A DNA stretch of 34,094 bases from Clostridia bacterium (GTDB lineage: Bacteria > Bacillota > Clostridia > Oscillospirales > Acutalibacteraceae), in contig JAFQWA010000016.1 of NCBI GenBank assembly GCA_017407705.1, forward strand, positions 1 to 34,094, written 5' to 3'. Every line of letters starts with the position of its first letter. Position 1 is the stretch's first letter. A program made the translations under genes and the position numbers. The notes beneath the pieces are model-generated. The model saw only the letters and a program-made list of their open reading frames with translations, was not told where the DNA came from and made no database searches. Below are positions 24,130-31,740 of this stretch, piece by piece.

Positions 24130-24130
24130 T

Positions 24131-24170
24131 ATAAAAACAAACGATGCAGTTTTGCATCGTTTGTTTTTAT
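24131..24170. terminator. Bidirectional terminator between tsaD and the SLOG gene
   Basis: A perfect 18-bp stem (24131-24148 with 24153-24170) with a 4-nt loop; the arms carry A runs on the left and T runs on the right, so it can end transcripts from both sides. The stop codon of the minus-strand SLOG gene (24167-24169) lies inside the right arm. Confidence 0.9.
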
Positions 24171-24529
24171 ATGTATTTTATATATTTTTTCTTTCCGCTT
24201 TTTTCTGCACAACTAATTAAATTTTTAGTTCCCTTAGATTTTCTGTCCCAAAAAGCAATTACTATTTCAGCGTTTTCCACCATTATTTGATTCCTTTTTG
24301 GGCCTGCTGCCCTTCCGTATTTTCCCCACTCTGCAGGATAAATCTCTAAGGGCAACTTATGTTCTTGTGCATATTTTTCCGCCATTTGATCCACACCTGA
24401 ACAATGTCCTGATAAAATTATAATGTTTTCACTATTGATCTTTGACAAACATTCTGCCATAAATTCTTTAAATACAAAATAATTATTATAATCTCTACAA
24501 CCGCCTACAACAATCCTGCAAATATCCAT
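24167..24529 (-). CDS. SLOG superfamily protein (DUF2493, YspA/YpsA-related)
   Basis: A 120-residue Rossmann-like protein. The glycine-rich start RIVVGGCRDYNN, the motif ILSGHCSGVDQMAEKYA and WGKYGRAAGPKRNQIMVENAEIVIAFWD match DUF2493, a SLOG group thought to bind nucleotide-derived ligands. Such genes are frequent in prophages and mobile islands and are also seen in defence contexts. AGGTGA precedes the ATG. It is transcribed alone on the minus strand, divergent from an XRE regulator. The codons are more AT-rich than in its neighbours, suggesting later acquisition. Confidence 0.8.
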   Translation of the reverse strand: MDICRIVVGGCRDYNNYFVFKEFMAECLSKINSENIIILSGHCSGVDQMAEKYAQEHKLPLEIYPAEWGKYGRAAGPKRNQIMVENAEIVIAFWDRKSKGTKNLISCAEKSGKKKYIKYI

Positions 24530-24548
24530 TGTCTCACCTAAACCAGTT

Positions 24549-24600
24549 AATTCTGTATTGGAATTATTTTTATTATAATTCTATTATGGAATTTTGTCAA
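24549..24600 (-). promoter_or_regulatory. Consensus promoter of the SLOG gene with two palindromic operators
   Basis: On the minus strand TTGACA (24595-24600) and TATAAT (24572-24577) are exactly 17 bp apart. AATTC-N7-GAATT occurs twice, at 24549-24565 and 24577-24593; the two 17-bp sites agree at 14 positions and their centres are 28 bp apart. The second fills the spacer between -35 and -10, and the first covers the predicted start. This is the usual placement for repressor sites, and the divergent XRE gene is the obvious candidate. Confidence 0.75.
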
Positions 24601-24686
24601 CCGATGCTTCTTTTATAATCTTTGTAAAGAATATAATTGAGGTGAAAAAATTGAAGATTCGTAAAAAATCATACGGAGACTGCAAT

Positions 24687-24893
24687 ATGGTCGGTAAGAA
24701 CATAGAAGCCTTAAGAAAAGAAAAAGGAATAAAGCAAAAGGACTTTATTTCAAAAATGCAAACAATGGGTATCGACATCAATCCTACAAGTTATTCTAAG
24801 CTTGAAGGTCAGATTCGTCTTGCCACAGATAAAGAAATATACGCAATAGCCAAAATATTAAATGTAAGTATAGATAAATTATTTGATCTTTGA
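24687..24893 (+). CDS. XRE-family helix-turn-helix regulator
   Basis: A small Cro/CI-type DNA-binding protein. The 68 residues are nearly all HTH domain: NIEALRKEKGIKQKDFISKMQTMGIDINPTSYSKLEGQIRLATDKEIYAIAKILNVSIDKLF. The ATG at 24687 has GGAGAC upstream; a TTG at 24651, after GAGGTG, would add a 12-residue basic extension and cannot be excluded. There is no sensor or peptidase domain. It probably controls the divergent SLOG gene through the AATTC-N7-GAATT sites. Possible -10 elements for it are at 24614-24619 and 24632-24637, without clear -35 partners. Confidence 0.85.
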   Translation: MVGKNIEALRKEKGIKQKDFISKMQTMGIDINPTSYSKLEGQIRLATDKEIYAIAKILNVSIDKLFDL

Positions 24894-24898
24894 TTTTT

Positions 24899-24922
24899 GC
24901 CTCTCAATTATGGGAGGCTTTT
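24899..24922 (+). terminator. Terminator after the XRE gene
   Basis: GCCTCTC (24899-24905) pairs with GGGAGGC (24912-24918) with one G-U pair, followed by TTTTATC. It sits 6 nt after the XRE stop codon. Confidence 0.7.
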
Positions 24923-24930
24923 ATCTTTTT

Positions 24931-24958
24931 GTGACCTGCAATACCTTTTTTACGTCTA
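24931..24958 (+). promoter_or_regulatory. Possible ECF-sigma-dependent promoter of the sigma factor gene
   Basis: GTGACC (24931-24936) and CGTCTA (24953-24958) are 16 bp apart. CGTC-type -10 elements at this spacing are typical of ECF sigma factors, which often activate their own genes. No SigA promoter is evident here. Confidence 0.5.
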
Positions 24959-24997
24959 TTAGAGTGAAAGGCCTTTTAAAAGATGGGAAGTGATGAA

Positions 24998-25558
24998 ATG
25001 GATGATAAGCAGATAATCGGGCTGTATTTAAAACGCAACGAAGCTGCCATATCCGAAACCCAAAATAAATACGGACGGTATTGTCACTACATAGCATACA
25101 ACATTTTAGGCTCAGATCAGGATGCCGAGGAATGTGTGAACGACACTTGTCACAAGGTATGGTACTCCATTCCCCCTGAGCAGCCCCACAATTTTTCTGC
25201 ATTTATAGCCAAAATAACCCGTAATTTAGCATTAGATAAATACAGAAAATATGCTGCTAAAAAGCGTATAGACTCCCAGACCGCTTTAGCCTTAGATGAG
25301 CTTAGTGAGTGTATCCCCTCTCCCTGCGACGTTGAGTCGGTTGCCGACAAAATGGACTTAAGCGATGCTCTCTCCCGTTTTATAAAATCACTTTCCCCTC
25401 AAAGCAGAAAGGTTTTTGTTCGCAGATACTGGTATTTAAGCTCAATAAAAGAAATCGCTGAGGACTATAATATCAGCGAAAGTAAAGTGAAAATGCTGCT
25501 TCTGCGGACAAGGAACAAGTTAAAGCTCTTTTTAGAAAAAGAAGGTGTACAGATATGA
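24998..25558 (+). CDS. ECF-type RNA polymerase sigma factor
   Basis: An extracytoplasmic-function sigma factor of about 186 residues. Sigma region 2 is visible in YGRYCHYIAYNILGSDQDAEECVNDTCHKVW, and region 4 (HTH) in LSPQSRKVFVRRYWYLSSIKEIAEDYNISESKVKMLLLRTRNKL. The linker is long (about 35 residues). The ATG at 24998 has GGAAGTGA before it; the in-frame ATG at 24983 is an alternative. Its stop overlaps the start of the next gene by 4 nt, so it is co-translated with the putative anti-sigma. Target genes are unknown. Confidence 0.9.
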   Translation: MDDKQIIGLYLKRNEAAISETQNKYGRYCHYIAYNILGSDQDAEECVNDTCHKVWYSIPPEQPHNFSAFIAKITRNLALDKYRKYAAKKRIDSQTALALDELSECIPSPCDVESVADKMDLSDALSRFIKSLSPQSRKVFVRRYWYLSSIKEIAEDYNISESKVKMLLLRTRNKLKLFLEKEGVQI

Positions 25559-26643
25559 AAAACGATAAATTGCTCCAAGCTATGAGTGATATTGACGACA
25601 AGCTTATACTTAAAGCCGCACCCCACAAAAAAGCAAAGGTTAAATGGGTGAAATGGGTATCGGTTGCCGCCGCACTTGCCATTATGGCGGTGGGCATCAC
25701 AGCGTTAGGCTACCGCCCACCCGAAACCGACACACCATCATCTACCACCACAGTACCGGCACTCACCCAAGCACAGTCAACCCAGCAAACAACTGAATCC
25801 GCCACTCAGTCCACATCCCGCAACTGGCCTAAAAAAGAGGTGGCGGTGGAAACCAACGCAGCGGCTATGCTTATTCCTAAATGGCACCAGCAGACTATCA
25901 GTCAGCAGTTTAGATCGGTTGAGTACAATCAAGCAAAATATTCGTCACAGATAACAGAGCTTGACTCTAAAATGGTGCAAAACAAATTATCCAATGCTAC
26001 ATTAAAGGGCTATGATATTTACACCGAAACTAATTACACTGCAAACGCTACTGTATATTCCATCAAAGGTATATCCGAAAAATGTGCCGTTGCTCTGCAG
26101 TTTGAAGGTCGCACCGATTATTATGTGTATATAAATTCAGACTACAAGCCTGCCACATTGGAACAGCTTATAAACGATTTGAATTTAAAACAGCACATTT
26201 CCTTTGGCACGGTGTGGTATAGCTATCACGATGAAAACAAAAACTATGTTTCGGTTGAGTTTGTTGATCTGCCTGATAATAAAGTATGGGAAATGCTTTT
26301 AAACGATACCTCGCTTGAAAATGTATATGATCAGGCACAAATGTATATGCGAAAAATGAGCGTAAGCGTAAATATTCCTATCTTAGGGTATAAGAATATC
26401 GGACTTTGGGTAACTGAAGATGGCTACCTGGTTACCAATATATTAAGCACCGGCAAGGCGTTTTATATTGGTGAGCAAAAGGTTAAAGACTTTATGGATT
26501 ATGTTATCAACAACTGTGAGGGTTATGAGATAGTGCATATTTACTACACAAGCAACAATTCTGATAACACAATCAAAACCTCAGCAGCACCGCAGCAAAC
26601 CATCACAATGACCTCAAAAGCAAACAGAGGGACGGGTTCTTAA
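25555..26643 (+). CDS. Membrane anti-sigma-like protein with extracytoplasmic domain
   Basis: A 362-residue single-pass protein encoded immediately after the ECF sigma gene (ATGA overlap). A short cytoplasmic N terminus carries the motif KLLQAMSDIDDKLI, recurrent in clostridial anti-sigma partners of ECF factors, then a basic patch, a membrane helix (VSVAAALAIMAVGITALGY) and a Thr/Ser/Gln-rich stalk. The rest is an extracytoplasmic domain of mixed alpha/beta character (about 100-340) and a Ser/Thr-rich tail. I infer that it holds the sigma factor at the membrane until a signal arrives; the signal cannot be deduced. There is no zinc-binding anti-sigma HxxxCxxC motif. Confidence 0.75.
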   Translation: MKNDKLLQAMSDIDDKLILKAAPHKKAKVKWVKWVSVAAALAIMAVGITALGYRPPETDTPSSTTTVPALTQAQSTQQTTESATQSTSRNWPKKEVAVETNAAAMLIPKWHQQTISQQFRSVEYNQAKYSSQITELDSKMVQNKLSNATLKGYDIYTETNYTANATVYSIKGISEKCAVALQFEGRTDYYVYINSDYKPATLEQLINDLNLKQHISFGTVWYSYHDENKNYVSVEFVDLPDNKVWEMLLNDTSLENVYDQAQMYMRKMSVSVNIPILGYKNIGLWVTEDGYLVTNILSTGKAFYIGEQKVKDFMDYVINNCEGYEIVHIYYTSNNSDNTIKTSAAPQQTITMTSKANRGTGS

Positions 26644-26662
26644 CGAACTCGTCCCTCTTATT
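26626..26662 (+). terminator. Terminator overlapping the anti-sigma stop codon
   Basis: AGAGGGACGGGTTC (26626-26639) pairs with GAACTCGTCCCTCT (26645-26658), with one G-U pair, followed by TTATTTTATTT. The TAA stop codon (26641-26643) lies in the 5-nt loop, so the last codons of the gene form the left arm. Confidence 0.88.
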
Positions 26663-27346
26663 TTATTTACCCGGAATTATATAAAAAACAACGCAGACAA
26701 ACTGCAATATGCTACCCAGCAGCACAAACAAATGAAACACCGAGTGCATCCATTTTTTCTTTTTGCCGATACCGTACCACACTGCGCCCACAGTATATGC
26801 TATACCGCCGGAAAGCAGCCACCAAAATGCAGGTATGGGCAAAATTTGAAGCACAGGCTTTATCATAAACACAACTACCCAACCCATTAAGATATAGCAT
26901 ATCATTGAAAACACTTTATATTTCTCAAGGTCAATAGCAGTCAGCGTTACTCCAACTGCACAAGCACTCCAAACTATCCCGAACATTATCCATGCCAAAA
27001 CGGGATTTTGTTCTCTTATCTGACCGCCTATGGCAATGGGAGTATAGGTTCCTGCAATCAAAAAGTAGATTGAACAGTGGTCAATAACCTGAAACACCTT
27101 TTTGGCTTTTTCGGATTTAAGTCCGTGATAAATGCTGGACATAGTGTAAAGCACTATCATAGTTGCTCCGTAAATTGCACCGCTTACAATACCCCATGTG
27201 TTGCCACAAACTGCAGCAACCACAACACACAAAATCAGTGCGATCACTCCAAATCCGCCACCCACAATATGGGATACCATATTGAAGATCTCTTCACCTC
27301 TGGAATAATCGGGCAGTTTTCTATCAATTAGTTTAGTTCTTGTCAT
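26663..27346 (-). CDS. Hemolysin III family membrane protein (TrhA/YqfA-like)
   Basis: A 227-residue, seven-helix membrane protein of the COG1272/PAQR-related family. The conserved residues are in SSIYHGL, the DHCSIYFLIAGTYTPIAIG loop and HSVFHLFVLLGSILQF, whose His/Asp/Ser pattern suggests a metal site as in PAQR hydrolases. Bacterial members have been linked to membrane fluidity and energetics; haemolysis itself is an older annotation. AGGGAG precedes the ATG. It is the last gene of the hydrolase-Mur ligase-ddl run, 14 nt after ddl. Confidence 0.88.
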   Translation of the reverse strand: MTRTKLIDRKLPDYSRGEEIFNMVSHIVGGGFGVIALILCVVVAAVCGNTWGIVSGAIYGATMIVLYTMSSIYHGLKSEKAKKVFQVIDHCSIYFLIAGTYTPIAIGGQIREQNPVLAWIMFGIVWSACAVGVTLTAIDLEKYKVFSMICYILMGWVVVFMIKPVLQILPIPAFWWLLSGGIAYTVGAVWYGIGKKKKWMHSVFHLFVLLGSILQFVCVVFYIIPGK

Positions 27347-27360
27347 TAGTTTTGCGCTCC

Positions 27361-28530
27361 CTATTTCTTACCCTTGCTACCGAATGCGCCTCCTGATGAC
27401 AATATGTTGGTATCATAAGAAAACATCAAATTAGCCTTGGATCTTGCACGCTTAAAGCCAAGCTCTATCATCTTGGTAAGCAACTCTTTGTATTTTACTC
27501 CCTTAGGCTCCCACAGATAGAATGAAAGGGATCCGGGAATGGTGTTGATCTCGTTAATATAAACCTTATTATCGTTGGCGGTATCCATTAAAAAGTCAAT
27601 ACGTACAACACCGTTGCAGCCCAGTGCCTTAAATGCGGCAACTGCACACTGCTCTACTTCACATTTAGTCTTTTCGGAAATATCAGCAGGGATCTTTCTC
27701 TTTAAAGATTTCATACCCTGTGAGTTACCGCTCTTATATTTATCGTCGTAAGACAGTATCTCACCGCTCATTACCGGCTCTTCAATAACTGAAGGCTCAC
27801 AGTCGTCCACGTCACCCAAAACCGAGCAGTTAAGCTCACGCAGACTGGTAATGGCAGGTTCAACCAAAATCTTAGCGGCAAAATTCATTGCATTATCCAC
27901 AGAGTTTCTCAAAGCATCCTCATCGTCTGCTTTACTGATACCCACACTAGAGCCTAAGTTTGCAGGTTTAACAATAACAGGAAAACCGAATTTCTCACTT
28001 ATATTTTTAATGATAGCATCCTTGTCTGCCACCCATTCCTTTGCATAAAAAGTAACACAAGGCAAAACTGGGATATCTTTTTCATTCAACACATATTTAA
28101 AGAAAGCCTTATCCATACCCACAGCGGCAGAAAGCACGTCACAGCCCACGTAAGGCATCTGCAACAGCTCAAACCAGCCTACCAACGAGCCGTCCTCACA
28201 GTTGGTGCCGTGAACAATAGGAAATGCAATATCAAGACTGCAAACAGGCTTTTTGAACAAGCCGCCTTTAAGCTCTATCAGCATAAACTTATCGTTTTCT
28301 TTAATAAGAGTTACCTTTTTGCTCTTTTTAAGCAGTGCAGGAATATCCTTAAACTCGTTAATTTCTATCATAAGATCGGAATGGTACATCTCGCCTTGTT
28401 TTGTTATGTAAACCGGCACGATGTTGTATTTTTCAGTATCCATACTGTTCATAGCCTGAACAGCTGAGATAACGGCAACCTCATGTTCAACTGAGGCACC
28501 GCCGAAAAACACACCAACATTTATCTTCAT
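27361..28530 (-). CDS. ddl: D-alanine--D-alanine ligase
   Basis: ATP-grasp ligase that makes D-Ala-D-Ala for peptidoglycan. N-terminal GVFFGGASVEHEVAVISA is the family signature; the ATP-grasp core has VIVKPANLGSSVGISK and RIDFLMD, and INEINTIPGSLSFYLWEPKG is the C-terminal substrate/metal motif. The ATG at 28530 with AAAGGAAGAG upstream gives 389 residues; a longer frame to 28578 overlaps the Mur ligase gene and is not supported. The last 20 or so residues (ending SSGGAFGSKGKK) are a small extension beyond the usual end. It is directly downstream of the Mur ligase, making consecutive steps of one pathway. Confidence 0.93.
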   Translation of the reverse strand: MKINVGVFFGGASVEHEVAVISAVQAMNSMDTEKYNIVPVYITKQGEMYHSDLMIEINEFKDIPALLKKSKKVTLIKENDKFMLIELKGGLFKKPVCSLDIAFPIVHGTNCEDGSLVGWFELLQMPYVGCDVLSAAVGMDKAFFKYVLNEKDIPVLPCVTFYAKEWVADKDAIIKNISEKFGFPVIVKPANLGSSVGISKADDEDALRNSVDNAMNFAAKILVEPAITSLRELNCSVLGDVDDCEPSVIEEPVMSGEILSYDDKYKSGNSQGMKSLKRKIPADISEKTKCEVEQCAVAAFKALGCNGVVRIDFLMDTANDNKVYINEINTIPGSLSFYLWEPKGVKYKELLTKMIELGFKRARSKANLMFSYDTNILSSGGAFGSKGKK

Positions 28531-28543
28531 AAAACTCTTCCTT

Positions 28544-30109
28544 TCATCGGGCATAATTGTCCGGCAGATCATTTTCAAACAACACCACTGTGTCTTTATC
28601 GCACATATTTCTAAGCATTGCAGCTGCGTCGTTAAAGGTTTTTACAATGTGAAGCTTTGTTTCATCAAAGCCTTGATTTTTAACGCCTTGGGCCAAAGGC
28701 TTTGACCGCTCAATACCCACTAAGATTATCTCATCGCAATTTTTTGCACAAGCCTCACCTAAAGTTACGTTGCACTCGTATTCACGCTCACCAAGTTCGA
28801 CCAAACCGGGAGTTACCACAATACGTTTTAAAGGTGCAAAAGAGCCGATAACGTTAAGTGCCTCCACTGAGCCGCTGGGGTTGGCGTTATAAGCGTCGTC
28901 TATCAGCACACTGCCGTTTAAGAAGGGTTTTAACTGCAGTCTGTGGCTGACAGGCTCAAGCCTTTCCACAGCATATTTGATATCGGTATCATTAAGTCCC
29001 ATATCAACAGCAATAGCCACCGCCGCCAAAATATTCAGCACGTTATGACTTCCCAAAAGCTTGGTGGTAAGGGGTATCACACGGCCGTTTATATGAGCAT
29101 CAAACTTAAGTCCATAACGGGTGCAGGACACGTTATCTGCATAAACATATCCGTCTTTATAATTTATACCGTAGCCCTTGTGGTTGTAATTATCAGCGGC
29201 TTTTAAAATATACTCGTTATCAAGGTTGAGATACATCACACCGCCGTTTTTCTCCACCTCATCAGCCAGTTCAAACTTGGTTTTCACCACGTTTTCAATG
29301 GAGCCGAAGGTGTTAAGGTGCTGAGGGCCTATGGAAGTGATAACACCCATTGTGGGGTGCACTAAATCGCATATTTCCTTAATGTCCTTTAACTGCTTTG
29401 CACCCATTTCCACCACAAACACCTGAGTATCGGGTTTCAGATGCTCACGAACAGTACGGACAACACCAAGCAGTGTGTTAAAGCTGCCTGGGGTAATGGT
29501 AACGTTATATTTTTCCGATAAAATTCTGCCTAAAATATATTTGGTACTGGTTTTACCGTAGCTGCCGGTAAGACCGATTATTTTTAGGTTGCTGTAAGAC
29601 TTAAGTATCTTCTTAGCATCATTAATATACCACTGTCTTGCGGCAGCTTCAATAGGTGCATTGATAAGGTTTACTGCCATTGCCATAAAGGGTGAGAATG
29701 TGAGCATAACAGCAGACAGCACAGTGCAAAATAGCGGTGCAAAAAATGAAGCGGCAACCACTAACCCACACAACACTATCAAGGTGGCATACATACGCTT
29801 TACTCTTGCGGTAAACACTATCTTTTTCTTAGCAGAGCGTGACTTTGTCACTGCGTAAATTCCACGTACAAGGCAAGTAACAGCGGCTACACACATAGCG
29901 GCAAGTGCTGATACAAAGCAAAGTGCAACAGTTAAAGCGGCAAATACAAAGGACCACACTGCCCTACCCTTTGATAAGGTTTTGAGATAGTCCCAAAATC
30001 TTAAATTAAAGTAAGAGCTTTGCTGCAATATATGAAACTGTCTTGTTACAGTGATGACAAGGGCTATAAGCATTACAGCCGATGTAATCTGCAAAAATAA
30101 ATCAGTCAT
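28544..30109 (-). CDS. Membrane-anchored Mur ligase (MurF-like)
   Basis: A 521-residue protein whose C-terminal two thirds is a Mur ligase: P-loop GLTGSYGKTSTK (about 179-190), VVEMGAKQLKDI, ITSIGPQHLNTFGS and the C-terminal DDAYNANPSGSVEAL typical of MurF, which adds D-Ala-D-Ala to UDP-MurNAc-tripeptide. Its first 150 residues are not the usual UDP-sugar-binding domain but a block of four to five hydrophobic segments (about 5-22, 52-85, 107-145) with basic loops. So it is either a membrane-tethered MurF or a relative acting on a lipid-linked substrate. It overlaps the upstream hydrolase by 8 nt and precedes ddl by 13 nt. Confidence 0.82.
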   Translation of the reverse strand: MTDLFLQITSAVMLIALVITVTRQFHILQQSSYFNLRFWDYLKTLSKGRAVWSFVFAALTVALCFVSALAAMCVAAVTCLVRGIYAVTKSRSAKKKIVFTARVKRMYATLIVLCGLVVAASFFAPLFCTVLSAVMLTFSPFMAMAVNLINAPIEAAARQWYINDAKKILKSYSNLKIIGLTGSYGKTSTKYILGRILSEKYNVTITPGSFNTLLGVVRTVREHLKPDTQVFVVEMGAKQLKDIKEICDLVHPTMGVITSIGPQHLNTFGSIENVVKTKFELADEVEKNGGVMYLNLDNEYILKAADNYNHKGYGINYKDGYVYADNVSCTRYGLKFDAHINGRVIPLTTKLLGSHNVLNILAAVAIAVDMGLNDTDIKYAVERLEPVSHRLQLKPFLNGSVLIDDAYNANPSGSVEALNVIGSFAPLKRIVVTPGLVELGEREYECNVTLGEACAKNCDEIILVGIERSKPLAQGVKNQGFDETKLHIVKTFNDAAAMLRNMCDKDTVVLFENDLPDNYAR

Positions 30110-30872
30110 TCTTGCCTCCTAAAAAGCTTTGCAAAATAGCATCTACTTGACCGGGGAATTCCACAAAACAAAAATGTGATCCACCTTTAATAACACACAA
30201 ACCGCAGTCTTTAATTTTGCTTTCAATAACCTTTGCGTGGGATATAGGTGTTTCTGTATCGTTCTCACCGTAAATAAGTAAGGTAGATGCTTTGATGTTA
30301 GGTAAAATATCACGCAGATCGGTGTTAACTAAATTAACTAAAGTCTGACGTAACACCACAGGTGCTGCATTATAGTCTGCTGAGCCGTAATGCTTTCTTG
30401 CAGCATCCAGCAAATCGGCAGTGTAATTCTTAATTATAGGTAAAGTCAGCACATGCTTAATGGTCTTAAATGAAAACAGACGGAATTTCTGCTTTAATGT
30501 GCGTTTTGACCTGATACCTGCAGATCCGAAAAGAACTATCTTTTCAGGCTCCACCATACCCGTAGCGCACATATTAAGCGTAATTCTTCCGCCGTTGGAA
30601 TGGCCCACCATAATGGGGTTTTCAAGCTTTAACTCATCCATAAACTTCTTTACAAAATCGCAATAATCCTGCAAAGTAAGCGGCTTTTGGGGCATATCAC
30701 TTTTACCGAAGCCGGGCAGATCCACCGCAATACAACGGAAGTCTTGCGACAAAAATGCTATCATACGGTTAAAAGCATCCAGCGATGAGCCCCATCCATG
30801 TAAAAAGAGGATGTCACTGCCCTCACCGCTGATTTGATAGTTTATATTCATTCCATCGATATTCACAGTCAT
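30102..30872 (-). CDS. Alpha/beta-fold hydrolase
   Basis: A 256-residue soluble hydrolase. It has an oxyanion-hole motif FLHGWGSS near residue 23, the nucleophile elbow GHSNGG (Ser about 93), the acid in YGENDTETP (Asp about 209) and the base in GGSHFCFVEFP (His about 234), so the catalytic triad is intact. There is no signal peptide. The substrate is unknown. It is the first gene of an operon with the Mur ligase and ddl, which hints at an envelope role but does not prove it. GGGGATGA precedes the ATG and a good promoter lies just upstream. Confidence 0.85.
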   Translation of the reverse strand: MTVNIDGMNINYQISGEGSDILFLHGWGSSLDAFNRMIAFLSQDFRCIAVDLPGFGKSDMPQKPLTLQDYCDFVKKFMDELKLENPIMVGHSNGGRITLNMCATGMVEPEKIVLFGSAGIRSKRTLKQKFRLFSFKTIKHVLTLPIIKNYTADLLDAARKHYGSADYNAAPVVLRQTLVNLVNTDLRDILPNIKASTLLIYGENDTETPISHAKVIESKIKDCGLCVIKGGSHFCFVEFPGQVDAILQSFLGGKND

Positions 30873-30904
30873 TACAGTTCATCCCCTTTGTTTTTTATAA
30901 TACA

Positions 30905-30933
30905 ATTATATGAAAAATTCCGCTAAAAATCAA
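30905..30933 (-). promoter_or_regulatory. Promoter of the hydrolase-Mur ligase-ddl-hemolysin III operon
   Basis: On the minus strand TTGATT (30928-30933) and TATAAT (30905-30910) are 17 bp apart, in the AT-rich gap directly after the amidohydrolase stop codon. Confidence 0.7.
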
Positions 30934-30943
30934 TAATATTATA

Positions 30944-31735
30944 TTATATTTTCAATAATCTTTTAGCGTTTTCGAAAAGGATTTTTTCCTCATCCTCTTT
31001 TTGTAAATCAAAGGCCTTTACAAAATCCACTTCCCTTTCAGTGGGACTCCAGGGCAGATCACTGCCAAGTAAAATTTTGTCGGCACCGTGATTTTTCACT
31101 ATTCGTTTTGCCTGCAACACCGGCATTCTGGAATAGCAAAAGCCTGTATCAAAATAAACGTCCTTACCCACAAGATGCTTCTCCACATCATCCCAGAGCA
31201 TATATCCGCCCATATGTGCCGCAACCACTACACCGCCGTTAAAATGAGGTAACGCCTTAGCTAAACGCTGGGGTGTGCAGTGTACGGGCTCAAACCAGCC
31301 AATGTCCACACCTGCGTGGAAAACGGTAATAAGATTAAGCTGTGCCGCCTTTTCATAGATGGGAAACATCCTCTCTTCATCCACAAAAAAGTCCTGATAA
31401 TCGGGATGCAGTTTAATTCCCTTTAAACCTGCCTCTTTGATACGGCAAAGCTCATCTAAAGCGTCAGGTGCGTCAGGATGCACTGAGCCAAAAGCCACTA
31501 ATCTGTCAGAATTTACGGCAATGGCAAAATCATTTACCTTTTGCATCTGTTTAGGGTTGGTGGCAATATTAAGCACCACGCAAACGTCCACGCCGTTTTC
31601 ATCCATTCTGTCAATTAAACCCTTAGCCGTGCCGTCGGTAAAGGGCTGCATATTGCCCGACTTTTTAGACAGCATAGGTATTGCCTTTTTGGCAACCACG
31701 TCAGGAAAAGCGTGGGTATGGAAATCAATAATCAT
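30944..31735 (-). CDS. Amidohydrolase family metal-dependent hydrolase
   Basis: A 263-residue TIM-barrel enzyme of the COG2159 type. The metal ligands are the N-terminal HTH (MIIDFHTHAFPD), His in GIKLHPDY, His in VFHAGVD and Asp in LLGSDLPWSP. Members include decarboxylases and lactonases, so the substrate cannot be predicted. AAGGCTG precedes the ATG and it starts 5 nt after the typA stop codon, so it is probably expressed with typA. Confidence 0.82.
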   Translation of the reverse strand: MIIDFHTHAFPDVVAKKAIPMLSKKSGNMQPFTDGTAKGLIDRMDENGVDVCVVLNIATNPKQMQKVNDFAIAVNSDRLVAFGSVHPDAPDALDELCRIKEAGLKGIKLHPDYQDFFVDEERMFPIYEKAAQLNLITVFHAGVDIGWFEPVHCTPQRLAKALPHFNGGVVVAAHMGGYMLWDDVEKHLVGKDVYFDTGFCYSRMPVLQAKRIVKNHGADKILLGSDLPWSPTEREVDFVKAFDLQKEDEEKILFENAKRLLKI

Positions 31736-31740
31736 TAAAA

